Below, piece after piece: positions 27,958 to 36,665 of a DNA stretch of 64,000 nucleotides. Source of the stretch: Leisingera sp. ANG-M1 (GTDB lineage: Bacteria > Pseudomonadota > Alphaproteobacteria > Rhodobacterales > Rhodobacteraceae); assembly GCF_000813745.1 (NCBI RefSeq), contig NZ_JWLC01000007.1, forward strand, positions 62,001 through 126,000, written 5' to 3'. Both the position numbers and the translations under genes were made by a program. Under the pieces are notes generated by a model that was given only the letters and a program-made list of their open reading frames with translations, did not search any database and was not told where the DNA came from. How positions within the stretch are numbered: the stretch's first letter is position 1; each line of letters opens with the position of its first letter.

Positions 27958-29319
27958 TCAGCGCCCCCTAACCCGGTTCACCGCACCCCAGGGGCCGACC
28001 CGCTCAACCATCCCCTTGCGCCGCACCCGCGGCAGCGCGGGCGAGCGGCCCTCCATGTCCGGCTCATGCCCGAACAGCGCCTCGCGCGCCCCGGCCTTGT
28101 CCACCGCATACTCCCGCGCCAGGAACTCCGCCGCATAAGCCTTCTTGGTTTCCGGCCAGCCCCGGTACTGGCTGTAAAACAGCTCCTTGTGGCAGATGAA
28201 CATCTGGCGGAAGTCATGCGGGCAGAGCTCCGCCAGCAGCATATTGACCAGATCCCGCTCCGGCGTATCCGCCGCCCGCAGGGAATAGAAATAGGCCGGA
28301 TGGTCCGAGCGGATCTTCGGCCACTTGCCGCCGCCCTCCGCCCAGCGCACCAGCGCGGACAACCCCTCGAACTCCTCCGGCAGTTCGTCGGCATGCCGCG
28401 CCGCCAGCCGCCGCAGATCCGCGCGCGACATGTCTGACAAGTCCCGCCCCTTCTCCGTCAGCACCGAGACCGCCAGGAACCCCATCTTCTGCCGCAGGAT
28501 CGCCGCGCCATCAACGCCGCGCGCCCGGATCACCGGCTCGGCCAAGCCGTTCAGCTCCAGGAACTTGGCAATCGCATTGCGCTGCCCCAGATCAAACACC
28601 CGGTCAAGCGGCACACCCTCTGGCTTCTCACCGCTGGCAATCACAGCCGGATGCTCAACGCCCTGAAACACATACATACCGCCGAAATGCGCGGTCCAGA
28701 AGTTCGACTGCGCAAACACCTCATGCTCCAGATGCACCGGATTGCGAGTCACATCGCCGGTCTTTTCCGCGGTCGAGATCATCTCCCCGATCAGCACATC
28801 ATCAAACCAAGCATCCTCGCCGGTCTTGAACCGCTCCACCAGCTCCGCCAGACGGTCCGCATGGCGCAGCGTGCCCTTGGTGGTATCCGCCTCGATCCGC
28901 ACCTGCTGGATGTCGAACAGCTTGGCGGGAGTGGAGACCTCAAACACCGAATTCACCAGCTCCCCTGCCACCGCATCGGTCGCGGTCAGCGCAAACAGCT
29001 GGCGTTCGTTGACCTCGATGAACCGGCGCAGAATGTCCCGGCTGGTGGAGAATTTCACATGCAGCAGCGGGCAGCGCTTCTGCTCGGTGCTAAGGAGAAT
29101 GAACTGCCGGTTCACGCCCGCATGGTTCAGATAGTGATCGTCCCCCAGTTCATCCCCGATCTCCGGCGAAAAGCCCGAGATATCAACGTGGAAATCGGTG
29201 AGAGCCGTGGTCTTGCCGGTCAGATGTTTCAGCGCGCGGTTATAGCGCTCCACCAGCGCGGGCGAGGCCACATGGAAGAGATTGCCGAACATCAGGCCAT
29301 GCTGGATGAGGCGTTTCAT
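27958..29319 (-). CDS. DUF6638-like protein of unknown function
   Basis: A 453-residue soluble protein (MKRLIQHGLMFGNLFHVASPALVERYNRALKHLTGKTTALTDFHVDISGFSPEIG starts it). It has no signal peptide and no recognised catalytic motif. I associate it with the family called DUF6638 in Rhodobacteraceae, from memory. Its start codon overlaps the stop of the preceding AT-richer gene by four bases (ATGA), so translation is coupled. It belongs to the eight-gene cluster with the AAA ATPase, which suggests a partner or substrate role. Confidence 0.7.
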   Translation of the reverse strand: MKRLIQHGLMFGNLFHVASPALVERYNRALKHLTGKTTALTDFHVDISGFSPEIGDELGDDHYLNHAGVNRQFILLSTEQKRCPLLHVKFSTSRDILRRFIEVNERQLFALTATDAVAGELVNSVFEVSTPAKLFDIQQVRIEADTTKGTLRHADRLAELVERFKTGEDAWFDDVLIGEMISTAEKTGDVTRNPVHLEHEVFAQSNFWTAHFGGMYVFQGVEHPAVIASGEKPEGVPLDRVFDLGQRNAIAKFLELNGLAEPVIRARGVDGAAILRQKMGFLAVSVLTEKGRDLSDMSRADLRRLAARHADELPEEFEGLSALVRWAEGGGKWPKIRSDHPAYFYSLRAADTPERDLVNMLLAELCPHDFRQMFICHKELFYSQYRGWPETKKAYAAEFLAREYAVDKAGAREALFGHEPDMEGRSPALPRVRRKGMVERVGPWGAVNRVRGR

Positions 29320-30218
29320 TCGGCGGCCTCCAGATTTTTTTCAGCCTTTATCCACAGTTCTTCATTGCTAAGCATTAGTTCTAAACCGCTGGAGAACAAC
29401 TCCAAACGCAAGTTTCGGAGTCTTTCTTTTTGATCGTCAGCCAACCTATCATGCAAATCCCAAATTCGATCCACTTGCTCTGATAGACCTGCAAAGTACC
29501 AATTGTACTGGGACCTTCCTGAAACTAAACGGTCCTGTTTCAAAAGCTTGAACTCTTCTAGGAAAGCAATTGGCCTTGCCGCTTGTATCTTTATCTCTTG
29601 GTCCAAGTTTCGATCACTCAACGGATTATGATGGAACACCTCTAGAAAGTTTTCCTGGCGGAACTCTTTGTTTGTCCTGCTGCGCCGCAGCCAAGTTGCT
29701 CCTGAGTTTGGCTCTGTCTTTAACTGATCAACCAACCCGGCTAGCAGCTCATCCAGGTGCCTCTTGGCTCTAGTTTCATCGCGTTGTTTTTTCTCATCTA
29801 TGAAGACATCGGCCTGAGCCTCCAACGCTGCTGCCATTTTTGCGGACTCACGACGTGTCAGCCTCAACTCATTCCGTTGAGCCGAGAGCTCTTTTCCTTG
29901 GAGTGTTACGGTGACGATCAACCAAAGAAACGCTAGCGCGCCAGCTAGCCCTGCCAGAGTGTCTCCCGCTTCATTTGCTGGCGCATCCAAGAAAGCCACG
30001 AGGCGCATTTCACAACGTCCCCAATAGCTGCACGTATCATCTAGTGAGAAAGCCAACGCGAGCGAGAGGAATACTAGCGTCCCTGCCAAGCCAAACTTGA
30101 TTAACCCATCAACGGTTCTCCAGTAGATGCGAGCATACCTCCGCAGCACTTCATCGCGCACCCTTGTGAAACGCCACCACATCACGACATAAATCAGCCA
30201 CTCAACAAACCGGTTCAC
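29316..30218 (-). CDS. Membrane protein with coiled-coil tail, atypical base composition
   Basis: A 300-residue protein. The N-terminus carries hydrophobic segments (about 4-13, 36-53 and 76-96), then a coiled-coil-like stretch (about 100-145, LQGKELSAQRNELRLTRRESAKMAAALEAQADVFIDEKKQ) and a helical cytoplasmic domain. No family is recognised. The gene is visibly AT-richer than both flanks and uses less biased codons, consistent with acquisition from elsewhere. Start choice is uncertain: GTG at 30218 includes the first hydrophobic stretch, while the ATG at 30182 would drop 12 residues. It overlaps the DUF6638-like gene by four bases. Confidence 0.68.
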   Translation of the reverse strand: MNRFVEWLIYVVMWWRFTRVRDEVLRRYARIYWRTVDGLIKFGLAGTLVFLSLALAFSLDDTCSYWGRCEMRLVAFLDAPANEAGDTLAGLAGALAFLWLIVTVTLQGKELSAQRNELRLTRRESAKMAAALEAQADVFIDEKKQRDETRAKRHLDELLAGLVDQLKTEPNSGATWLRRSRTNKEFRQENFLEVFHHNPLSDRNLDQEIKIQAARPIAFLEEFKLLKQDRLVSGRSQYNWYFAGLSEQVDRIWDLHDRLADDQKERLRNLRLELFSSGLELMLSNEELWIKAEKNLEAAE

Positions 30219-30256
30219 GGGTCGACCACCCCGCCCGAGGCGCTTGCGGCTCGGGC

Positions 30257-30313
30257 AGCGCCCGTCCGCCCCGTCAAACCGAAGGTTTGCCTCCGGCGAA
30301 ACGGGCGGGCGCT
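30257..30313. repeat. Dispersed hairpin repeat, copy A
   Basis: Outer arms AGCGCCCG/CGGGCGCT enclose CAAACC-GAA-GGTTTG and CCTCCGGC. A near-identical element in reverse orientation lies at 40301-40359; the shared core of about 30 nt differs at two positions. Confidence 0.65.
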
Positions 30314-30360
30314 CCGCTTCCGCCCGCGGACAGGCTCTGCCCTTGTGTTGCGCGCAACAG

Positions 30361-32298
30361 TCACCCCTGCCCCTCCAGATACCGACGCTTGGCCTCTTCC
30401 TGCCGCCCGAAATCGCGCACCATGTTTTCAATCGCCACCTCATCCGACTTGTCGGCATAGCGGAACTCAGAGTCGGCGTAGCGGTTGATCTCCTGCACCA
30501 CCATGTCGACCGTGATGGGCACCCGAAGCTCGGCAATCATCGCGGATTTGGTATCGTAGTCCTTGAACAGGAACAGCTCCGGGTTCTCCATCCATTCATC
30601 AGGCAGCTCGAAATCCATCGCCCGGACCTTAACCGCATCGGTGATGTTCTTGATGGCGCGGCCGGTAAAGCGCTCATCCGCCTGCTGAATGGCCTTCAGA
30701 TAAGTGCCCAGCTTGGCCAGATCATCCAGTTCCCCGATCTGGTCATGCACCCGGCCGAATACCTCCGCCAGCCCCGGCTCCTGCGGCCGGTTGTGGGCCT
30801 CGAATGAGCGCGCGACGGCCTTCTTGATCTCCTGCGCGCCATACAGGTCGTGATCGCCCTGCGGGATGGCGTGGTTCTTGCCCATCAGCAGGGTCAGGAT
30901 GTCGATGTAATCCTCCCGTGTCTGCGGCCCGTCCACCAGGAAGCGCGCGCCCGCACGCTGGCGCAGGGCGTCGTCCACATTCTCCGGGTAGTTGGAGAAC
31001 ATGCCAAAGGTGCAGTTGCCGCGCACCACGGTATTGGCGCCGGCAAAGGCCTCCATGAAGACTGCCGTCACCTCCTGCTGGCCTGCGCTGGACTGGCGGT
31101 CGCCGCGCTTGCCCGCGATCTGGTCGATGTCGTCGATGGTGCCAAAGCCGATGACGCCCGGGTCGATCACATTCTGGATGAAGCTCTTGGCGTTCTGGCC
31201 GGACTTGCCCTGATAGCTGTCGATATTGTCGATGCCGAAGTTCTGGTACCGGAAGGCATAGCCCGCGTTCTGGCAATAGTCGTGGATGAGGCCGGCCATC
31301 ATCTGAATGAGCGTCGTCTTACCGGTCCCCGGCTTGCCATCGCCCATGAAGGTGAAGATGAAACCGCCCATTTCGGCAAAGGGGTTCAGGCGGCGGTCAA
31401 AGTCATAGGCCATCAGCATCTTGGCGAGCCGCAGCGCCTGATATTTGGCGATATGGTTGCCCACCACCTCATGCGGTTTCTTGAACGCCATGGTGAGCGT
31501 TGTGGACTTCGCCTTGGCCGCCGGCTCAAAGCCGCTGATGGTCAGGTCATCCGCCTCCACCCGCCAGGCCGCAGCGGTAAACGCCTCCAGTCTTGGAGCA
31601 TTCTGGGCGCGCAACGCCGCCTTCTCCATCAGCTGCTCGGCATAGGCCGCCGCAGCCGCAATCAGATGCGCATCATCGGGCGCATGCAGCGCCAGCTTCT
31701 GATCCAGCTCCCACAGCGCCCCATGCAAGGCCAGCGGTGCGTTGTCTGTGAGCAGTTCCTCTGCCTCGCCCACTTCCGCTTGTGCCTCACTCCCATGCGG
31801 GGCCAGCAGATAGGCTGCCGCATTGGCAAAGACATGCGCGGCAATCAGCGCCTCGGCGGCCAGCAGTTCTGTGAACTCCCCCTTGCGGGCGGCATCCAGC
31901 GAGCCAGCCAAATTAGCGCGCTTCAGATCCCCTAGGCCAGAAACCTCAGCATAAGCCTCCCCCATCGCCAGCGAAATTGCCAGCGCCCGGCGCAAGGCAT
32001 GCTGCAACGTCGCCTGCAGGGGCGAGGTCAGCGGGTCATCGTCATCCGCGGCCTCAATCCGGGCAATCAGATGCACCCCTTCGGGCCGCGCGGTGGAGCG
32101 CGTCACCAGCCCCGGCGTGGTCGAGCGGAAGCGGCGGGTGCGGGCAATCCCGGGCGAGCGCTCCGGCGCCTTCCCTTCCACCGCGGGCTTGGCAATGCGC
32201 GGCGTGTGGTCAAACCCTTCCAGCAGCGCAGCCGCAGCGGCGTAATGTTTGCGGATATCCTCTTCCCGCAGCTCCATCTGATTGCCTGAAATGCTCAT
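30361..32298 (-). CDS. AAA-family ATPase
   Basis: A 645-residue protein. Residues 1 to about 260 are helical and unique; the AAA core starts near 265. Walker A is GDGKPGTGKTT (319-329), Walker B is GFGTIDDID (384-392), a sensor-1-like stretch TFGMFSN is at about 430-436, and possible arginine fingers lie in ALRQRAGARFLVDGP (444-458). The C-terminal region (about 540-645) is a helical lid. It is the only obvious motor of the eight-gene cluster and probably remodels one of its coiled-coil or membrane partners. The ATG at 32298 has a GAGAGGG site. Confidence 0.82.
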   Translation of the reverse strand: MSISGNQMELREEDIRKHYAAAAALLEGFDHTPRIAKPAVEGKAPERSPGIARTRRFRSTTPGLVTRSTARPEGVHLIARIEAADDDDPLTSPLQATLQHALRRALAISLAMGEAYAEVSGLGDLKRANLAGSLDAARKGEFTELLAAEALIAAHVFANAAAYLLAPHGSEAQAEVGEAEELLTDNAPLALHGALWELDQKLALHAPDDAHLIAAAAAYAEQLMEKAALRAQNAPRLEAFTAAAWRVEADDLTISGFEPAAKAKSTTLTMAFKKPHEVVGNHIAKYQALRLAKMLMAYDFDRRLNPFAEMGGFIFTFMGDGKPGTGKTTLIQMMAGLIHDYCQNAGYAFRYQNFGIDNIDSYQGKSGQNAKSFIQNVIDPGVIGFGTIDDIDQIAGKRGDRQSSAGQQEVTAVFMEAFAGANTVVRGNCTFGMFSNYPENVDDALRQRAGARFLVDGPQTREDYIDILTLLMGKNHAIPQGDHDLYGAQEIKKAVARSFEAHNRPQEPGLAEVFGRVHDQIGELDDLAKLGTYLKAIQQADERFTGRAIKNITDAVKVRAMDFELPDEWMENPELFLFKDYDTKSAMIAELRVPITVDMVVQEINRYADSEFRYADKSDEVAIENMVRDFGRQEEAKRRYLEGQG

Positions 32299-32342
32299 CT
32301 CACCCTCTCAATCCCTACGCTGCGAACGCAATTCCGATCCGC

Positions 32343-32376
32343 TCTTCATCTGGCTAAAAATATCCCCGCCGGAGGC
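32343..32376 (-). repeat. Downstream element, copy between two cluster genes
   Basis: On the minus strand GAGCCTCCGGCGGGGATATT is followed by TTTAGCCAGATGAAGAG, 28 bp after the stop of the upstream gene. It matches the element at 50962-50993. Confidence 0.55.
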
Positions 32377-32403
32377 TCCCGCACCCGGCAACACGCGCAG
32401 GCG

Positions 32404-33525
32404 TCAATACCGCAGCACCTGCCCCGCCTCGCTCACCACGAACTTCTGCACATCCGCAAACCCCGGCGGGTCCAGCTCCGCCAGCACCTGGAACGGACGC
32501 TGCGGCAAAATGATCGCTCGCTGGGTGCGGGTCGCCCCGGTGTCCGCGCCACGGCCGCCAAAAGGATCGAGCGCAAAGATCTCCCGCTCCACTTTGCCGA
32601 ACCAGCCCGAACGCTCCTCGCGCACGTCTTCGCTTTCCAGCTCCTCCAGCGTCCAGGCCAGCGCCCAGTCCTGGCCCGCGGGCGCCTCCGCCTCCTCCAG
32701 CACACGGCGCAGCGGCCCGGTCTGCTCGGTATAGGCCGAGGAATACATCGGCCCTACGTGGTAGCGGCGCAGAAGCTTGGGATGGAGGTCATCGAAATCC
32801 TCGTCAAACCCCTTGGCAATGGTCACTAGCTTCAGCCCCGCCAAGGCCTGCGCCATCAGATGCGCCTGCACTTCCGGCCAGCGGCGCTCGTCCTTGGGCA
32901 GCGCCACCTTGCCGCTGTCCTCCAGCTCCATCAGGTAGATCACCGGCAGGTTCACCTGGCTGTCATAAGCCGCCCAATGCAGCAGGAAGCGCCGGCGGCG
33001 CGGGCCAAGGTTCTCCAGCCATTCGCATTCCGGATCGTTCTGCGTCCAGAACAGCTCGCCCTTCAGCAGCTCCTGATAATAAAGCCGCTGCGACAGCGCG
33101 AACTGCAGCTTCGAGGGCACAACCCGGTCCGAGATGATGGTGCGCACCATATCGTCCTTCAGCACCCCTTCGCTGGCCATATTGGCCAGATGCCGCTCTG
33201 CTTGCTGGGCATCATTGGCCATGGTCATCAGCTCAGCCGCCACCGGAAAGCCGCTGTCGCGCTTGTCCATCGCAAGGCTGCCGAAGAAACGGCCGGTGTC
33301 GCGGCCTGTCATCAGGTATTTCATCGAGAGCGCGCGGAAGGTGAAGTTCAGGCGCATCAGATAAGCCGTCAACACCTTCACATCGGATTTTGAGAGCCGC
33401 CCCTCCGCCTGCATCGCTGCGGCCACCCGGGTCAGATGCCGGATGATAGTGTCGAACTTCTTGAAGTACCGGCGCGAGGCAAAGGTATCGGTGAGGCCAG
33501 CATGGTCTTTGGCAGGGTCGGTCAT
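32404..33525 (-). CDS. Conserved protein of unknown function, cluster member
   Basis: A 373-residue soluble protein with mixed helical content (MTDPAKDHAGLTDTFASRRYFKKFDTIIRHLTRVAAAMQAEGRLS at the start). No signal peptide, membrane helix or catalytic motif is seen. The ATG at 33525 follows a GGAGG site; the longer frame upstream is a GC-rich hairpin region. It is located between the small membrane protein gene and the AAA ATPase gene, in the same orientation. I cannot assign a function. Confidence 0.72.
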   Translation of the reverse strand: MTDPAKDHAGLTDTFASRRYFKKFDTIIRHLTRVAAAMQAEGRLSKSDVKVLTAYLMRLNFTFRALSMKYLMTGRDTGRFFGSLAMDKRDSGFPVAAELMTMANDAQQAERHLANMASEGVLKDDMVRTIISDRVVPSKLQFALSQRLYYQELLKGELFWTQNDPECEWLENLGPRRRRFLLHWAAYDSQVNLPVIYLMELEDSGKVALPKDERRWPEVQAHLMAQALAGLKLVTIAKGFDEDFDDLHPKLLRRYHVGPMYSSAYTEQTGPLRRVLEEAEAPAGQDWALAWTLEELESEDVREERSGWFGKVEREIFALDPFGGRGADTGATRTQRAIILPQRPFQVLAELDPPGFADVQKFVVSEAGQVLRY

Positions 33526-33553
33526 GACAAACCTCCGGGGTGCGCAGCAGCCC

Positions 33554-33617
33554 GGATCGCGCCCGACCCGCCCCCCAGGGCGGGCGCGAACGCCCACCCT
33601 CGGGCCGGGCGCGATCC
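33554..33617. repeat. Long inverted repeat in a cluster gap
   Basis: Perfect 12-nt arms GGATCGCGCCCG / CGGGCGCGATCC are separated by 40 bp that contain further GC-rich hairpins. It occupies most of the 108-bp gap between two cluster genes. Confidence 0.6.
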
Positions 33618-33633
33618 TCTGTTCCAAACCAAT

Positions 33634-33936
33634 TCAGCTCTGGCTGTTTCCATCGAACATTTCTTTCTTGCACCAAGTGAACAGCCCCGCCGCAAGAGCC
33701 GCAAAGAAGATGGCAAAAAAGGCGACCATACTGAAGCGGTGCAACCAATACTGCCAAGCCGCAACAGCTTGCCAATTCTGCTGAGGATCACGGAAAAGCA
33801 GCTCATACCCTTCTGCTGTCTCCCGGTGATCCAGCACCACGCCCCCAACAAGGTAACCTGCCAGAACGAATGCGCCCAGTATGGCCCAGACAGGCAGAAA
33901 GCCCCACGGGCTGCCTTCGCGGCCTTTACCCCCCAT
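33634..33936 (-). CDS. Small membrane protein, cluster member
   Basis: A 100-residue protein with two membrane helices (about 11-33 and 66-86) and a loop of about 30 residues between them (LDHRETAEGYELLFRDPQQNWQAVAAWQYWLHRF). No family is recognised. Its ATG at 33936 lies inside the last codons of the TelA-like coiled-coil gene (11-base overlap), so the two are translated together. Confidence 0.72.
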   Translation of the reverse strand: MGGKGREGSPWGFLPVWAILGAFVLAGYLVGGVVLDHRETAEGYELLFRDPQQNWQAVAAWQYWLHRFSMVAFFAIFFAALAAGLFTWCKKEMFDGNSQS

Positions 33937-35008
33937 ACAGATTCTTGTCGTGCTTCTCGACAATCGCCGCAAACCGCCGGGCAAAGCGTTCATCGGCCTT
34001 GGCCTTCTTCTCCAGCACGTCTCGGGCGAACACCATGTTGTCCTCATGCGCTTCCAGCATGTCAGCCATCTTCTGGTTGGTCGCAGTGCCGATCGCCGCC
34101 ATTGCGGTCTGGGCTTCCTTGTCGGTCTGCACCCCGATCTCGTTGATCCGGTGCGCCACATCCTGCTGCTGCGCGGTCTTCAGCGATTTGGTCAGCGCGT
34201 CATACAGCACCACCCGCTGCTGAGTGTCCGTCTGCAGCTTGTTGATCAGCACCATCTGCGTCGCCGCCTGGTTCTGCAGTGAGTCGACCCAGGTCTTGCC
34301 CTTCTCGATATAGCGCTCCAGCGTCTGGCTCTTCGCCAGCTTCACCTGCTCGTCCTGCACCAGCGCGTTGTATTTCGCATTGAGCTCGGCCAACTCGGTC
34401 TCCAGCTTGGTGCGCGCAGCGGCGTCCTGCTCAACTGCGATCTTGTTTTCCAGCTCGATGATCTGCGGGTCCAGCGCAGTGATTTCCGCCTTCACGGCTT
34501 CCAACTCCTGCACGGTGAACTCGCGGTCATCCAGCGTCGCGGTCAGATTCTCCTGCACCTTTTCGCGCTGCTCTTCCAGCGTCGCCAGCTGGCCTTCCAG
34601 CAGCTTCACGATCACATCCGACTTGGCAATCAGGTCCTGCAGCTTGTCATCGATATTAGCGGTGCGCATCCGCTCCTGGCGCATCGAGTCCGATTTGCCC
34701 TTGGAGAAGAAACCGACAAAGTTCTCCCAGCCGGTTTTCGAGCGCATTTCGTCAAAGTCTTTGGAGAATGCCGCCGTCACGTCATCGAGCCCCATGATCA
34801 GCTCGGCAATGTTCGCGTTCATCACCTCGGTATGGGCGTGCACGTCATCCAGCGTCGCGTTCTCGATGTCGATGCTGGCATCCTCGCCCGCTTCGATCTT
34901 GCTGCGCGCGCTTTCAATCCGGCTGGTCAAAGCTTCAATCTTGCTCTGCGACTCCCGGACCTTGTCCTGGCTCTCCGCCACCATTTTCTCGAACTGGGAA
35001 ACACTCAT
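33926..35008 (-). CDS. Coiled-coil protein, TelA-like (tentative)
   Basis: A 360-residue, almost entirely helical protein with long coiled coils (about 5-50, 120-215 and 225-270). The C-terminal half (TLERYIEKGKTWVDSLQNQAATQMVLINKLQTDTQQRVVLYDALTKSLK) reads like the toxic-anion-resistance TelA/KlaA helical repeats, but the match is by appearance only. It has no signal peptide. It opens the eight-gene cluster and overlaps the next gene by 11 bases. In other bacteria TelA-like proteins occur beside XpaC-like and AAA proteins; a membrane-stress or tellurite link is a hypothesis. Confidence 0.68.
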   Translation of the reverse strand: MSVSQFEKMVAESQDKVRESQSKIEALTSRIESARSKIEAGEDASIDIENATLDDVHAHTEVMNANIAELIMGLDDVTAAFSKDFDEMRSKTGWENFVGFFSKGKSDSMRQERMRTANIDDKLQDLIAKSDVIVKLLEGQLATLEEQREKVQENLTATLDDREFTVQELEAVKAEITALDPQIIELENKIAVEQDAAARTKLETELAELNAKYNALVQDEQVKLAKSQTLERYIEKGKTWVDSLQNQAATQMVLINKLQTDTQQRVVLYDALTKSLKTAQQQDVAHRINEIGVQTDKEAQTAMAAIGTATNQKMADMLEAHEDNMVFARDVLEKKAKADERFARRFAAIVEKHDKNLYGG

Positions 35009-35048
35009 AGTATCCGTTCCTCCCGCTTAAATTTCTGATCCATAGATG

Positions 35049-35073
35049 GGGATGTAAATGGACTTTACATCCC
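35049..35073. promoter_or_regulatory. Perfect inverted repeat upstream of the eight-gene cluster
   Basis: GGGATGTAAA / TTTACATCCC are perfect 10-bp arms around a 5-bp spacer, 41 bp upstream of the first start codon of the cluster. Size and position fit an operator. There is no T-run on the minus side. Confidence 0.6.
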
Positions 35074-35194
35074 TTCGGGCAGTCAAATTCCGCCCGTTTC
35101 GCCGATACTGTTGCAGAGAGGCCGCAGAAAGGAAAGCAGGGATAACCGGCAGCATCCCTGCACCCTGGCCGACAGCCCGCCAGCCCCCTTCCTC

Positions 35195-35236
35195 TTGCCA
35201 GAAATATCCTGGGGGTTTGGGGGTGAAACCCCCATG
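35195..35236 (-). repeat. Downstream element, copy after pmtA
   Basis: On the minus strand a TGGGGG/CCCCCA hairpin is followed by AAACCCCCAGGATATTTCTG and GCAAG. The same arrangement occurs after glcD (48275-48320), and the AT-rich core (TATTT) with the GATGAAG-like tail recurs at 32343-32376 and 50962-50993. Confidence 0.55.
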
Positions 35237-35270
35237 CTCCCCTCGCAGCCGATTGGCTCCGGCAGCGGCT

Positions 35271-35894
35271 TCACATGGTTTGCTGCTTGCCCAGCACCAG
35301 GAAGGTCATCATGCCGAAAGGCGGAATACTCTCCTGCTGCTCCACCCGCAGACGGTCCTCCTGCAGTACGGTTTGCAGTTCGAAATCCGAATGCCAGCCG
35401 ATCACATTGGCCAGCGGCGCTGACAGCCGCTCAAGCGACGCCCGCACCCCCTTGCCGCTCTTGAAGTGGTTGGTGATCACCAGCTTGCCTCCTGGTTTCA
35501 GGACGCGCGCGATCTCGCGCATCACCCGTTCGGGCTCGGGCACCACGGACAGCACATGCATCGCTGCCACGCTGTCAAAACTGTTGTCCGGAAAATCCAG
35601 CTGCCGCGCATCCATCTGCCGCAGCGCCTCGACCTGGGCCAGGCCCATTTCCTGCACCTTGGCCTCGGCCTTCTCCAGCATGTCATGGCTGAAATCGATG
35701 CCCGTCACCTGCAGATGCGGCGCGTAATGCTGCAGCGACAGGCCAGTGCCGACCCCAACCTCCAGCACCCGGCCCTGACGCGCATTGATAAAGCGGGTCG
35801 CCCGGCGGCGGCCCGCGCGCGTCACCGCGCCAAAAGTCTTGTCATACACCGGCGCCCAGCGCGCATATGAGTCTTCAACCGCCTTGATGTCCAA
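35271..35894 (-). CDS. pmtA: Phosphatidylethanolamine N-methyltransferase (Rhodobacter type)
   Basis: A 207-residue SAM-dependent methyltransferase. The SAM motif VLEVGVGTGLSLQHYAP lies at about 43-59; the post-II motif VLKPGGKLVITNHF follows near residue 133. Start MDIKAVEDSYARWAPVYDKTFG is typical of the cytoplasmic PmtA of Rhodobacter, which methylates phosphatidylethanolamine three times to phosphatidylcholine. The gene next upstream on the same strand is pssA, 27 bp away, which supplies the precursor pathway. This context strongly supports the assignment over a generic ubiquinone-type methyltransferase. Confidence 0.88.
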   Translation of the reverse strand: MDIKAVEDSYARWAPVYDKTFGAVTRAGRRRATRFINARQGRVLEVGVGTGLSLQHYAPHLQVTGIDFSHDMLEKAEAKVQEMGLAQVEALRQMDARQLDFPDNSFDSVAAMHVLSVVPEPERVMREIARVLKPGGKLVITNHFKSGKGVRASLERLSAPLANVIGWHSDFELQTVLQEDRLRVEQQESIPPFGMMTFLVLGKQQTM

Positions 35895-35921
35895 TTCGTC
35901 CCTCCCGCGGGGCGATTTGGC

Positions 35922-36665
35922 TCAGCCCTTCGGCTTGGCGATCAGCCCCCATATCACCATCGCCACATAGCCAAGGCATAGCACAACCAGCACCGTCCAT
36001 GCATAGGTCAACAATGCCGCAGCCATGAAGGCAAAGCCCACCAGAAGATATTTAACATGCTCGCGGGAGATTTTCATCGCTTTCGGCGACCAGGTCGGAA
36101 TGTGGCTGATCATTGCCAGTCCCACCAGCACCATATTGAGGCAGATCAGCAGTTCCGGCAGAACCGGCGCACCGTCATAGGCAAAGGAGGCAAACATCGG
36201 CAGCAGCGCCAGCAAGGCGCCCGCGGGCGACGGGATGCCCTCGAAATACCCCTTGCGCAGCTTCGGCGCCTCCTCCTCGGACTTGGAGCTGACATTGAAC
36301 CGCGCCAGCCGCACCACGCAGCAGACCGAGAACACCAAGACCGAGATCCACCCCAGCCCGCGCATGTCCTGCAAGGCCCAAAGATAGATCACCAGCGGCG
36401 TTGCCACCCCGAAATTCAGGAAATCCGCCAGCGAATCCAGCTCCGCGCCCATTTTGCTGACGCTGCGCAGCGCCCGCGCCAGCCGTCCGTCGAGCCCGTC
36501 CAGCACCGCAGCCAGGATGATCATCATCACCGCCAGCTTGAAATTGCCGTAAACCGCAAAGCGGATCGCGGTCAGCCCTGCACAGATGGCACCGATGGTC
36601 ATCATGTTCGGCATCAGCTGAATCAGTGCAAACTCGGATTTCTTCTTTTCCGGAACGTCATACAT
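35922..36665 (-). CDS. pssA: CDP-diacylglycerol-serine O-phosphatidyltransferase
   Basis: A 247-residue integral membrane enzyme that makes phosphatidylserine, the precursor of phosphatidylethanolamine. The CDP-alcohol phosphotransferase signature is complete: DGLDGRLARALRSVSKMGAELDSLAD (about 62-87), with the metal-binding aspartates. Six or more membrane helices are visible. The ATG at 36665 has a GAGGAAG site; the upstream extension is arginine-rich and unlikely. It is followed by pmtA, so both act in one lipid pathway. Confidence 0.92.
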   Translation of the reverse strand: MYDVPEKKKSEFALIQLMPNMMTIGAICAGLTAIRFAVYGNFKLAVMMIILAAVLDGLDGRLARALRSVSKMGAELDSLADFLNFGVATPLVIYLWALQDMRGLGWISVLVFSVCCVVRLARFNVSSKSEEEAPKLRKGYFEGIPSPAGALLALLPMFASFAYDGAPVLPELLICLNMVLVGLAMISHIPTWSPKAMKISREHVKYLLVGFAFMAAALLTYAWTVLVVLCLGYVAMVIWGLIAKPKG

